A DNA stretch of 64,000 bases from Nipponacmea schrenckii. Its lineage: Eukaryota; Mollusca; Gastropoda; Lottiidae. Location: the NCBI GenBank assembly GCA_030562195.1, contig JAUJPP010000003.1:38880602-38944601 (forward strand), read 5' to 3'. A program made the position numbers and the translations under genes. Positions 50,001-55,239 of this stretch are shown piece by piece; position 1 is the stretch's first letter; each line of letters opens with the position of its first letter. The notes beneath the pieces are model-generated. The model ran no database searches, was not told where the DNA came from, and saw only the letters and a list, made by a program, of their open reading frames with translations.

Positions 50001-50894
50001 TAACGGCAGAAGAGATGTTATAACTATACCAGGATTACCCTATAGTAACAATCAACTATTCTTTATACTATTTGCTCAGGTAATGTTCATTTGAAAATCA
50101 CCATTCCACATTGCGGAAATAAATTTCGAGAGAAGCACATAATTCTAGTTGAGACAGCATTTTGACAGGGCTATCTCACTGACGAAGTTCCTTATAAGAT
50201 GTTACAAAGTAATATGGCTTCAACATATATCAATAGAATGTTGAGGGCGGTTTCAGTAAATACAAAACACACGCTTGCCAAGCTGATGGCAGTATCGTAC
50301 TCTTACAAATTGATTTTGTGTTAGCTCTATGCTAGTAGTTTACAGTAAGATATGATGCGCTCATGCTTTTATGAGTCAGTAATTTCAAACTTTTGACAAC
50401 CGAAGAAACAAATGAGCGCATCCAAATATTTATTTTGGATTTATCGAATTTATCGGAGCACCATGGTTTAACAAGGTTCTTTTTTTATTCTCCTATTCAG
50501 ACAATGTGTGAGAAAGTAAATAAAAGAGGTATATTGGATCATTATATACAAGATTCTACTAATTCTTTACCACCAAGTAAATACAGGTAGGCTGTACAAT
50601 TAAACGCTAATAATACGGATAATCCCGTTAAAATATAGTATTGAATGTATATCAATTAAAATCTGAAGACAGTTGCATTTAAAGGGCACCAAAACACATG
50701 CACACATGATGACTATATCGAATTCGTGATTTGTTTCTTAAATCTCTGCTTTTGTTTATTGAAACATAATGGATACATTCTATTTATTTTTCAGAATCAA
50801 CGGAGCTGTAATGAATTATATTCCATTTGCTAGAGCATTCCAATGTCCTTTAAATAGTCCAATGAATCCTGCTACTAAATGTCCTGTGGTGTAA
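4667..50894 (+). CDS. M13 (neprilysin/ECE-like) family protein, predicted catalytically inactive; 14 coding exons
   Basis: Joined exons 4667-5068, 16163-16240, 24195-24312, 26667-26774, 27811-27965, 35529-35651, 36265-36390, 40015-40756, 48062-48178, 49119-49249, 49729-49794, 49984-50079, 50501-50586 and 50795-50894 give 2448 nt (815 residues), close to the usual 750-800 of M13 enzymes. All introns are GT-AG except intron 3 (GC-AG) and all phases agree. Order: cytoplasmic tail (1-73), signal-anchor helix (about 74-100), then an ectodomain beginning with the family CxxxxC...PCxDFxxFACGG block (136-170), an M13 N-terminal helical domain, and the C-terminal catalytic-like lobe (618-815). M13 members are type II zinc endopeptidases that cut small peptides outside the cell. 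Here HExxH is absent near 637-642 (F-G-S-F-G aligned), while E709 and D713 match the ExxxD motif. The C-terminus is CPVV instead of CxxW. Family assignment is strong; inactivity is an inference from the missing ligands. Ligand binding or scaffolding is possible but not shown. Confidence 0.9.
7090..7575 (+). repeat. degenerate multi-copy repeat, family A
   Basis: Three to four diverged copies of a unit containing GTGAGTGTTTGTAATCACC, then TTGAAAATCGGAAGAATC and GAGTTATTGCCCTTGTT. The same blocks occur reversed at about 55390-55690, so this is a dispersed family rather than a local array. Confidence 0.6.
9295..9610 (+). repeat. degenerate AGAGTAATC(ATTGA) periodic sequence
   Basis: The words TAGAGTAATC, AGAGTAATCATTG and close variants recur with spacing of roughly 20-40 bases. 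It looks like an old decayed minisatellite. Confidence 0.45.
15855..16000 (+). repeat. probable SINE 3' fragment
   Basis: Contains CACCCAGCTGTAAATGGGCA followed by a GC-richer stretch (CCCCGTCATGGCGC) and a pyrimidine-rich end. The CCCAGCTGTAAATGGG motif is, from memory, common in molluscan SINE tails. No head with A and B boxes is visible here. Confidence 0.4.
16163..16240 (+). CDS. M13-like gene, exon 2: first conserved cysteine block
   Basis: Encodes residues 135-160, starting [12 protein letters not shown] and ending DANPCQ. This is the family signature C-x3-EC-x2-AA-x-IL...PC that opens the M13 ectodomain. Acceptor TTTCAG, donor CAG|GTATGT, phase 0 on both sides. An 11-kb intron precedes it. 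Confidence 0.9.
18807..20465 (+). repeat. tandem duplication, copy 1 (1659 bp)
   Basis: Direct repeat of 20466-23346. The two copies abut with no spacer and are close to identical, apart from a 1209-bp extra segment and a 13-bp indel in copy 2. The small open frames inside are the same in both copies and look non-coding. Confidence 0.93.
21186..22394 (+). mobile_element. 1209-bp segment present only in copy 2
   Basis: Copy 1 reads AACACAATTAA without interruption; copy 2 has the segment between AACACA and CACAATTAA. This fits an insertion with a 4-bp CACA target duplication, or a matching deletion from copy 1. No long terminal inverted repeats or coding domain are visible at its edges. It encloses a TTAA-flanked MITE-like element. 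Confidence 0.6.
21739..22228. mobile_element. 490-bp TTAA-flanked MITE-like element
   Basis: Ends are the inverted pair AGGGGCCCAGGCTT (21739-21752) and AAGCCTGGGCCCCT (22215-22228), each flanked by TTAA (21735-21738 and 22229-22232). TTAA target duplication is typical of piggyBac-type (and Kolobok) transposition. There is no transposase; the only open frame (60 codons) is unrecognisable. Confidence 0.75.
24195..24312 (+). CDS. M13-like gene, exon 3: [10 protein letters not shown] block, GC donor
   Basis: Encodes residues 161-199 plus one base. It continues exon 2 to [13 protein letters not shown], the counterpart of PCxDFxxYACGGW in neprilysins. The following intron begins AG|GCAAGT, the consensus of GC-AG introns. 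Using the nearby GT at 24317 instead puts exon 4 out of frame with stops, so the GC donor is the supported reading. Confidence 0.85.
24313..26666 (+). other. intron 3 of the M13-like gene (GC-AG)
   Basis: 2.35 kb. Begins GCAAGT and ends TTTCAG. I see nothing else in it beyond AT-rich sequence. Confidence 0.78.
26667..26774 (+). CDS. M13-like gene, exon 4
   Basis: Encodes residues 200-235 ([11 protein letters not shown]...). The segment [19 protein letters not shown] matches the AxxLYxSCxxxxxIxxxG region of neprilysins, including the conserved Cys. Acceptor TTTCAG, donor GCAT|GTAAGC, phase 1. Confidence 0.87.
26775..27810 (+). other. intron 4 of the M13-like gene
   Basis: 1.0 kb, GT-AG, with a C9-containing stretch at about 27738-27750 and no other structure seen. 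Confidence 0.78.
27811..27965 (+). CDS. M13-like gene, exon 5
   Basis: Encodes residues 236-287. It reads [13 protein letters not shown], then [20 protein letters not shown], corresponding to the neprilysin stretch ending in xLxxxYGxxxLFxx. NVT is a possible N-glycosylation site. Acceptor TTTTCAG, donor TCG|GTAAGT, phase 0. Confidence 0.87.
31535..31880. mobile_element. foldback (MITE-like) element with long arms
   Basis: Left arm 31535-31626 and right arm about 31793-31880 are inverted copies with few mismatches, for example TGGAATAACAATTACTGAGT against ACTCAGTAATTGTTATTCCA, separated by about 165 bases. Each arm contains CTGCGACGTTTCAACAAG. No coding capacity. Confidence 0.8.
32631..32893 (+). 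repeat. left terminal inverted repeat of the OTU transposon
   Basis: About ten direct copies of ATAAATGTAATA with variable spacers such as CCCACC and ACAACC, then a unique inner part ending GAACCTCGATATCATTGTA. It is matched almost base for base by the reverse complement of 35100-35353. Confidence 0.92.
33277..34608 (-). CDS. transposon protein: 8-residue acidic/Gly-Arg repeat array plus C-terminal domain
   Basis: 443 codons from ATG at 34608. After [13 protein letters not shown] come about 38 units of the consensus ESDGRGDM/I (33.65-34.58 kb). Then follows a non-repetitive domain of about 110 residues: [18 protein letters not shown], then [33 protein letters not shown] and [12 protein letters not shown] do not recognise that domain, but its composition is that of a folded protein. 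The upstream OTU part shares the frame and may have been its N-terminus. The plus strand is also open across the array only because 24-bp units without stops keep every frame open. Confidence 0.6.
   Translation of the reverse strand: MKESYSKDKVDSDGIGDIESDDRGDMESDGRGNIESDGRGDIESDCRGDMESDGRGDIESDGRGDIESDGRGDMGSDGRGDMESDGRGDIESDGRGDMESDGRGDMESDGRGDIESDGRGDIESDCRGDMESDGRGDMESDGRGDIESDGRGDIESDGRGDMVSDGRGDVESDCRGDMESDGRGDMESDGRGDIESDGRGDIESDGRGDMESDGRGDMESDGRGDMESDGRGDMESDGRGDMESDGRGEIENGGRGDIESDDRGDMESDGRGEIENDGRGDIESDGRGDMESGGRGDMESGGRGDMESGGRRDIESGGRGGGDSSYFNMILNEILEKIVYFAMLFEPKYFQRCQLYRRLRAVDSRFRKITEQTCKGFLPKVYISRGVPSNVVSVGGLLRKYGRSSGLIISLREIIVHPKWVNAIMYGWFRVVNIQEKNFNEKY
33650..34580. repeat. 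24-bp coding minisatellite, about 38 units
   Basis: Plus-strand unit is TCCATGTCCCCTCTACCGTC plus ACTT, with scattered C/T changes. Variants (TCTATGTC, TCCATGTC, CAGTCACTT) appear in runs, suggesting growth by slippage or unequal exchange of higher-order blocks. Confidence 0.95.
34666..35081 (-). pseudogene. OTU-like cysteine protease domain, frameshifted
   Basis: The first part reads [20 protein letters not shown], the D-x-x-C catalytic block of OTU deubiquitinase-like proteases (usually DGNCLF), then [13 protein letters not shown]. The second part, in another frame, has [20 protein letters not shown], the typical ExYLxxMxxxGTWGxxxEL segment, and GSHYVFL with the presumed catalytic His. The frames meet near 34890-34930, so one frameshift separates them; an intron is less likely at this size. 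The second part is in the same frame as the repeat protein downstream, parted from it by a single TAA at 34666-34668. Role in the element is unknown. Confidence 0.72.
35100..35353 (-). repeat. right terminal inverted repeat of the OTU transposon
   Basis: Inverted counterpart of 32631-32893, seen on the plus strand as repeated TATTACATTTATGGT. Spacer order is conserved between the ends, with small indels. Confidence 0.92.
35529..35651 (+). CDS. M13-like gene, exon 6 (short, easily missed)
   Basis: Encodes residues 288-328, starting [17 protein letters not shown] and ending [10 protein letters not shown]. It fills exactly the gap left between exons 5 and 7, where neprilysins carry the HIDQxxLGLPSRDYY-type segment; PSEFYY is a weak echo of PSRDYY. 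Flanks are TTTTTTAG and GAA|GTATGT, and 123 nt preserves phase 0. The opposite strand is also open over this span (35415-35660), which hides the exon from simple ORF reading. It begins only 170 bases after the transposon end at 35353. Confidence 0.78.
35652..36264 (+). other. intron 6 of the M13-like gene
   Basis: 613 bases, GT-AG; nothing further seen. Confidence 0.75.
36265..36390 (+). CDS. M13-like gene, exon 7
   Basis: Encodes residues 329-370 ([18 protein letters not shown] ... FEDELNM), aligning with the neprilysin helix region that ends in the ExExxIA-like segment. Acceptor ATGTAG, donor ATG|GTAAGT, phase 0. An alternative acceptor CAG at 36271-36273 would drop three codons; I prefer the first. 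Confidence 0.83.
36391..40014 (+). other. intron 7 of the M13-like gene
   Basis: 3.6 kb, GT-AG, with an 80-bp tandem repeat at about 38590-38775 and otherwise AT-rich sequence. Confidence 0.77.
38590..38775 (+). repeat. 80-bp tandem repeat, about 2.3 copies
   Basis: CAACGATCACACCATAATGT begins at 38596 and 38676, with a third, decayed start at 38756. Each unit is itself two related halves of about 40 bases (ATCAACGATCACACCATAAT and ATCAAAGACCACATTATAAT). Confidence 0.8.
40015..40756 (+). CDS. M13-like gene, exon 8: large central exon
   Basis: Encodes residues 371-617 plus one base. At 742 nt it is several times longer than most of its neighbours. It holds the helical domain with [12 protein letters not shown] (compare FSWxxFxNxxF of neprilysins) and [15 protein letters not shown], the counterpart of WRxCxxYVxxxMxxA with the Cys kept. 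It ends near [16 protein letters not shown], the position of the VNAxY substrate-binding segment, which is only partly recognisable. Acceptor TTCCAG, donor TTAT|GTAAGT, phase 1. Confidence 0.9.
41705..41827. mobile_element. 123-bp palindromic MITE-like foldback
   Basis: Outer arms AAGTAAGGGATAGAG and CTCTATCTTACTT, and perfect 22-base inner arms (41728-41749 and 41785-41806). The loop contains GAGGGCGTTAGCCCC. Confidence 0.82.
42340..42432 (+). repeat. AATAATGGACA short tandem repeat
   Basis: Four copies of AATAATGGACACTTTT or variants (AATAATGGACATTTAGTGAG) spaced about 22-30 bases apart. Confidence 0.75.
43205..43480 (+). mobile_element. tRNA-derived SINE
   Basis: Carries an RNA polymerase III B-box-like GGGTTCAATCCCCGG at about 43249, then GCACGTTAAAGATCC, CAAAATGTCCC and a tail GACGTAAAACTCCATTCATT. 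The A box is not clear. The same middle and tail motifs recur reversed at 49453-49695. Confidence 0.7.
45181..45441 (-). CDS. unassigned 86-codon open frame, possibly coding
   Basis: ATG to stop with a protein-like composition: [19 protein letters not shown], then [18 protein letters not shown] and [20 protein letters not shown]. It is GC-richer than its surroundings and lies antisense inside intron 8. I recognise no family. It could be a fragment of a retroelement or of a lost gene. No splice partners found. Confidence 0.22.
   Translation of the reverse strand: MQCYQRSIFAVEPQQEKFLNQCQQVRVESENLDRYCFLFGEARLLQLIPSQTLFDMEFDGNHGLLDRPYRQIGFNEMENRVELTMS
46111..46628 (+). repeat. 30-bp minisatellite, about 17 units
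   Basis: Consensus ACTTAAACGTTGTATCTTGA then TGGTCCTGAA, alternating with a TGGTCATAAA form. The edges are decayed. The open frame across it ([12 protein letters not shown]...) is a by-product of the repeat. Confidence 0.9.
48062..48178 (+). CDS. M13-like gene, exon 9: position of the lost HExxH motif
   Basis: Encodes residues 618-656. The run [19 protein letters not shown] aligns with the GMVIGHEITHGFD region of active M13 enzymes. The two zinc-binding His and the catalytic Glu become Phe, Gly and Gly in the best register (638-642). A one-residue shift could place H637 at the first His but does not restore the motif. Acceptor TTTCAG, donor GATT|GTAAGT, phase 1. Confidence 0.88.
48179..49118 (+). 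other. intron 9 of the M13-like gene
   Basis: 940 bases, GT-AG; nothing else seen. Confidence 0.77.
49119..49249 (+). CDS. M13-like gene, exon 10
   Basis: Encodes residues 657-700 ([16 protein letters not shown]...). [16 protein letters not shown] matches SxCxxxQYxxF of neprilysins, with the Cys retained. Acceptor TTGTAG, donor AAG|GTAACT, phase 0. Confidence 0.88.
49453..49695 (-). mobile_element. tRNA-derived SINE, reversed, within intron 10
   Basis: On the minus strand it begins with CTCAGTGGCTCCGCTCGATT (A-box-like) and GAGTTCAATACCGG (B-box-like) and ends CAAAATGTCCC...GGGCGTAAAACTCCATTCA. It occupies about half of the 479-base intron 10. Confidence 0.72.
49729..49794 (+). CDS. M13-like gene, exon 11: second zinc motif region
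   Basis: Encodes residues 701-722. [14 protein letters not shown] aligns without gaps with GENIADNGGLxxAY. The third zinc ligand Glu (E709) and the supporting Asp (D713) are kept while the residues between them have changed. Acceptor TTGTAG, donor GAG|GTATAT, phase 0. Confidence 0.88.
49984..50079 (+). CDS. M13-like gene, exon 12
   Basis: Encodes residues 723-754. [18 protein letters not shown] matches LPGLxxxxxQLFFLxFAQ, one of the most conserved segments of M13 proteins. Flanks CAG and CAG|GTAATG, phase 0. Confidence 0.92.
50501..50586 (+). CDS. M13-like gene, exon 13
   Basis: Encodes residues 755-782 plus two bases ([15 protein letters not shown]...). It corresponds to VWCxxxRPE...DVHSPxxFR. 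The Cys and the Arg ending the segment (R783, completed in exon 14) are kept, but the transition-state His is absent: the sequence reads [12 protein letters not shown]. Acceptor TTCAG, donor CAG|GTAGGC, phase 2. Confidence 0.87.
50795..50894 (+). CDS. M13-like gene, exon 14: C-terminus
   Basis: Encodes residues 784-815 and TAA at 50892-50894. [18 protein letters not shown] aligns with the RVxGxLxNxxxFxxAFxC segment and [12 protein letters not shown] with MNPxxKCxVW. The last Cys is kept but the usual C-terminal Trp is Val. Confidence 0.9.
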
Positions 50895-51477
50895 GAAATA
50901 AATACAAACGTTTTAGAGTCTAGATAGTATCTAAAGACGCTTTAATATTGAGTGTCATTATTATACCACAATATTCGACTCTCATCTTCAACCTATATGA
51001 TTGTGGCAAAGTCAGAAATATTATAAATGTGTCACGTCCTAATGATAATGGGAAGCAGGATATCGTCATTACATATTCTTCGATCTTCAACTGTCATACA
51101 GTATAGTGTGTGTACATCGTGTGGGTATAACATGGGGAAAAATTAATGTTACACATATGTCATCGGTTCTGTCTGTTAGATTACCATGCTAAGAAGTAGT
51201 GGAAAATGTTATAAGACACCCAATGCTAACTTTTCAATACTTAACGCGAAGAAACAGATGGATATGGACAGCTAAACCCCAGTGCACGGTCTAGACAGGG
51301 AACAATGTCTCGTATTTGAACAAGACCACAACAGACACGCATTGCAGTGGATTAGGAAAAATAAATCTTTTCCATTTGACTGTCCCAAATGTGTCTGTGT
51401 ATTGTGTATATTGTAAATTCTATATAGATTATATATGGAAGTCTGTAGATAATATTATAGATTGTGTATGAATGATA

Positions 51478-51483
51478 AATAAA
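51478..51483 (+). terminator. candidate polyadenylation signal for the M13-like gene
   Basis: AATAAA about 585 bases after the stop, within AT-rich sequence. Another AATAAA lies at 50897-50902, only three bases past the stop, which would leave almost no 3' UTR. Neither is proven. Confidence 0.25.
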
Positions 51484-51589
51484 ATAGTTTGATTGTTTCA
51501 ATTGCCAATTATAATATCTTTTAATCTTTAAATTCAACATTAAGATGTCTGTGTAAGACAACATACTGATTATTAGAAGTGAAGCTGAC

Positions 51590-51920
51590 ATTATAGTTGA
51601 AAAGTATATCAACATGACTTAGGACCTGACAGCATTGGACCAAAGCTGAACTAGTGCCGACATATGGGTTGACATAAGAACACTTTACGCAGTTATAGGA
51701 AGACACTGATACATCAACCTTTACCTGGGTCAACCTTTGAACAATAACCATTATATGGGTTGACATTAGAACAATTTACAATTATTGGTTGGCATTAAAA
51801 ACTAGTCGAAATATTGACAGATATTGAAAACTAGCCGAAATATTGATTGACATTAATATATAGCCGATATTGGTTGACATCGAAACAATATCATAAATAC
51901 AGGTCGACATTGGCAAAATA
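51590..51920. repeat. degenerate GGTTGACATT-type repeats
   Basis: GGTTGACAT(A/T), AAACTAGTCGAAATATTGAC and AAACTAGCCGAAATATTGAT recur every 25-60 bases. This creates several short antisense open frames with no family resemblance. Confidence 0.5.
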
Positions 51921-52429
51921 TTGTACAAATTGCAATAGAAACCATTGACGTGTGGCTGCAGATTTTTTGCGAGAAACAACGTTAAATAGGGTTTAAAGTT
52001 TTCTTGGTCAGACATAATGCTCATTATAAGAGGTATTCTGTCAGCTTTTGTACATAATTAAACTCATAATAAATAATATTATTCATCAATATTGAATAGC
52101 CATACACCAACTCGTCAATCCAGTACAAGTATTGTGTCTAACTACTAACAGAAAAATATTTATATGTAAATTTTTATCTGCAAATGATAATAAAATGGAA
52201 AATATATAGATAATTATTAATAAAATTGACAATGTTCGTTGGTGTGGTCAATAGTATTAAATTGATTAAGGGGAAATAACCACGGAATAAACGACGAAAC
52301 GAGACCAAAGCCCCCTTAATTAATTCCAGCAGTTTGTCGAATGGTTAGTCTGAAGATTTATACAAAGACAGGTATAGTCCTTTACAAGATTTTAAAAATA
52401 ACATTATATAGGCCAACTCCACTAATTCA

Positions 52430-53350
52430 TTTCCACGTTCAATTCTTCCTTTCCATAAATCTCGTTGAAAACTTGTCAATGCCACATGAAGCCTAGCTAA
52501 TAATTGGTTTCTATACAAAAATTCAATATAGCATTATTATGAAAATTTTGAACTAGTCAAAATAAAGTAAACCACTACATTTTATCAACATCCGCTTGAC
52601 TGCCACTGTACAAAAAACCAATACTTTTAGAAATAACTTTCAGCTATTGAAATTTTTCAATATCTCAGCAATTCTGCAATAAAAATATACTCCAATTCTA
52701 GACCAAAATTAGTCATAAATGGGCATGCGACAACCTCAAAATGAAGGGCGAAAGAGGATTTCTGAAACAAAGCACGGACTACAATCATTAGCACAAAATG
52801 TTTGACTGGACTTAGTCCCAGATGTCGCAGACATTAATTTTCTGTAACGACGCTTTCAAATTGAATCAAGGGAGATAAATACAATTAAGCATTTACGATC
52901 TGGACTCGTTCGGTTAACCATTTGCCATCTGTTTCCATGTTAAATCACGCAATTCAACGTTCTATAACTTTCCAGAAATCTCGTTGAAAACTTTCCAATA
53001 TGTCAAATGAAAGCCTAGCCAATACTTGGTTTCCGTACAAAAATTCAATTTAGAATGAACATTCGCTTGACTTTAACTTCAAACAAAACAACTATGTTTA
53101 GAAATAACCTTCCGATAATTTAACTTCTCATCTCAGAAATTCTGAAAGAAAATGCAATTTCAGACATCAAAAACAAAATAAAGGGAGAAAGACGGTTTCT
53201 AAAAATAGCAATGACTAAATTCGTATACAATCATTTACATAAAATGTTTTAGTGGTCCGAATCCATCTTACAGGTGTCAAACGACTTGCTATATTCATTA
53301 TGTAATCATTTGCATTACATGTTTTAGTGGTCCGAGTCCTTAATCAGTAA
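52430..53350 (+). repeat. diverged tandem duplication, period about 519 bp
   Basis: AAATCTCGTTGAAAACTT, AAGCCTAGC.AATA.TTGGTT and TACAAAAATTCAAT occur in order at 52458-52530 and 52976-53052, and the similarity continues through TTAGAAATAAC and ACAATCATT.ACA.AAAATGTTT. Copies are clearly older than the duplication in intron 2. Confidence 0.7.
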
Positions 53351-54441
53351 CTAAATAGTTAGCCAGACGATGTAAAAAAAATACAGAATTAACAAGACAG
53401 ACAATTGGGTTCATTTTCAACTTTTGAACAGAGAATTGCGTGCAACGTACCGTATCAATTTTTGGTAAAGTACTTATGATAAAGCTTTTTAGGACTAATT
53501 AAACTAAATTGGATGGAGTTGTATCCGATGAGGCCGTTTGGTTTGCTTTGAAATGATACGCTGAGTTTCACTGAAAATTCGAGGCGAAACTGCACATATT
53601 TCAGTTCTTATTTACTGAGCTGATGTTCAGGTTGGGCTGGATAGTTTGTAAACATTAATGTAACCTTTTATTCAATATAATTTAAACAATAAACAATAAC
53701 ATGAAATATCAACAATACAAATATCTACATATAACATAATTTAAAGTTAAAATTTTAAACTTAATAATCAAATTTTAACAATAATTTAGCCAAAAGCCAG
53801 GGTACATCGTTTTTTGTTTCAAAATATTTCTTAATCAGTATCGTTTTAATAATAATGCCATGACGTACAACTACGTGCAACAAATATACTGCTTGACCTA
53901 TTAAAAATGTACTCAACCAGTTGTGCTGAATGTCACCAATAGATTGTTATAATAATGCTCATTAAATAAACTCCTTGATAACAAACGTGTTGTGAAATCT
54001 GGAACAAATATTCCATGAAATAGCGGTTTGAAACCCACATCAGTTCTTATAATTGGTCACAATTGGTCGATAATATCTTTCATTTTCACCAATACCATTT
54101 TCCGATTTTTGCAATTAAAAACTTTATGACTAATACTGACATCACTTTCAAAAACTATTCAAATCGACATTAGAATTTTGCGATAGTTGGGTTATGTTGG
54201 TCAAATCCTTCTAGACCTACAAATTGGTCATAGTAAATGTATTTAAATAGCCAAACATATTATACTACGGTACATTATTGTTAGAAAATTAGAAAAAAAA
54301 TCTTCAGAAGAAATAACAAAGAACACAAATTTAAATATTCAATGATATAGTATATTAAAGAGATTTTAGAATTGAAATGTAGGCTATATACAAATATCAC
54401 TGGATATGAGATTTTGTAAAATGGAACACGGTGGACGCCAA

Positions 54442-54447
54442 TTTATT
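54442..54447 (-). terminator. candidate polyadenylation signal for the guanylate cyclase
   Basis: AATAAA on the minus strand about 300 bases beyond the stop codon. Position and motif fit, but AT-rich sequence makes chance matches common. Confidence 0.3.
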
Positions 54448-54750
54448 CAGCATAATTATAGTATATACAATTTATGTACAAATTTAACATTGTCAGCAGA
54501 GGTCGGCACTCGGTAAACTGATCAAATTCATTCAAAATTTCAGAATATATGTGTAAGGCTTAAAATCCTAGCCCAAAACTGACTTGCGTACAAATACGAT
54601 TGGTATATACAATTAAAACTTTAGTTTAATAACAATTATCACACAGTAAATGGGAATTCATTGTGAAACACATATCTACACACAGAGTGTACAGACGTTT
54701 GTGAGGTTTGAAGACGTAAGGCTGATTGTAATACACTTGCCAATGTTTGG

Positions 54751-55239
54751 CTACACACAACTTGTACGATGTTGAACACACACGTTTTCTTCCCCATCAA
54801 TACTCTTCGGTGTTATCAACGGAGCTGTTTCTATCACATTTGTATTAGCGGAATAGAAATCACCACGACTGTCCGGAGATACCTCCTCATCACCTCCAAC
54901 AGTAAATTTAAGTCTACGCCGCCTTGATGACGAACGACGCAACAATTCGGCACTACTGAGTCCACTGAATAGTCCGTTTGGCTGAAGAAGGTTTGCTCCC
55001 GACGTTTGATGTCCTAACAACCCCCCGTTAGAATGTACCCGATCAGCACGTGGAGTGTCCGGTGAGTCTTCTCTTGAATCAAAACCACCACCACTGAATC
55101 TTTTGTCCTTTAAACGACGTCTTTGGAATGATCCTTTATGGAATTGTTCTGATATTGCTAAATGAACGTTATGAAATCGTCTTTGTCGCCTCTCAGTATC
55201 TTCACCTACAATCCAATACGTTATTTGTTCTCCTTTACC
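54751..55239 (-). CDS. guanylate cyclase, last exon with C-terminal extension
   Basis: Starts [17 protein letters not shown], the end of the cyclase fold, and runs a further 140 or so residues to a TAG at 54751-54753. The extension has basic patches ([17 protein letters not shown]), many Ser, and an acidic segment ([10 protein letters not shown]). Ser next to Arg runs would suit basophilic kinases, but that is inference. I recognise no domain or PDZ-type end in the tail (ends RTSCV). Confidence 0.88.
   Translation of the reverse strand, partial: GKGEQITYWIVGEDTERRQRRFHNVHLAISEQFHKGSFQRRRLKDKRFSGGGFDSREDSPDTPRADRVHSNGGLLGHQTSGANLLQPNGLFSGLSSAELLRRSSSRRRRLKFTVGGDEEVSPDSRGDFYSANTNVIETAPLITPKSIDGEENVCVQHRTSCV

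Larger units (their letters stand above)
50895..54750. other. convergent intergenic region
   Basis: 3.9 kb between the stops of the two genes, including both 3' UTRs. It contains loose TTGACATT-rich repeats (51.6-51.9 kb) and a diverged 519-bp tandem duplication (52.43-53.35 kb). No other gene seen. Confidence 0.7.
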
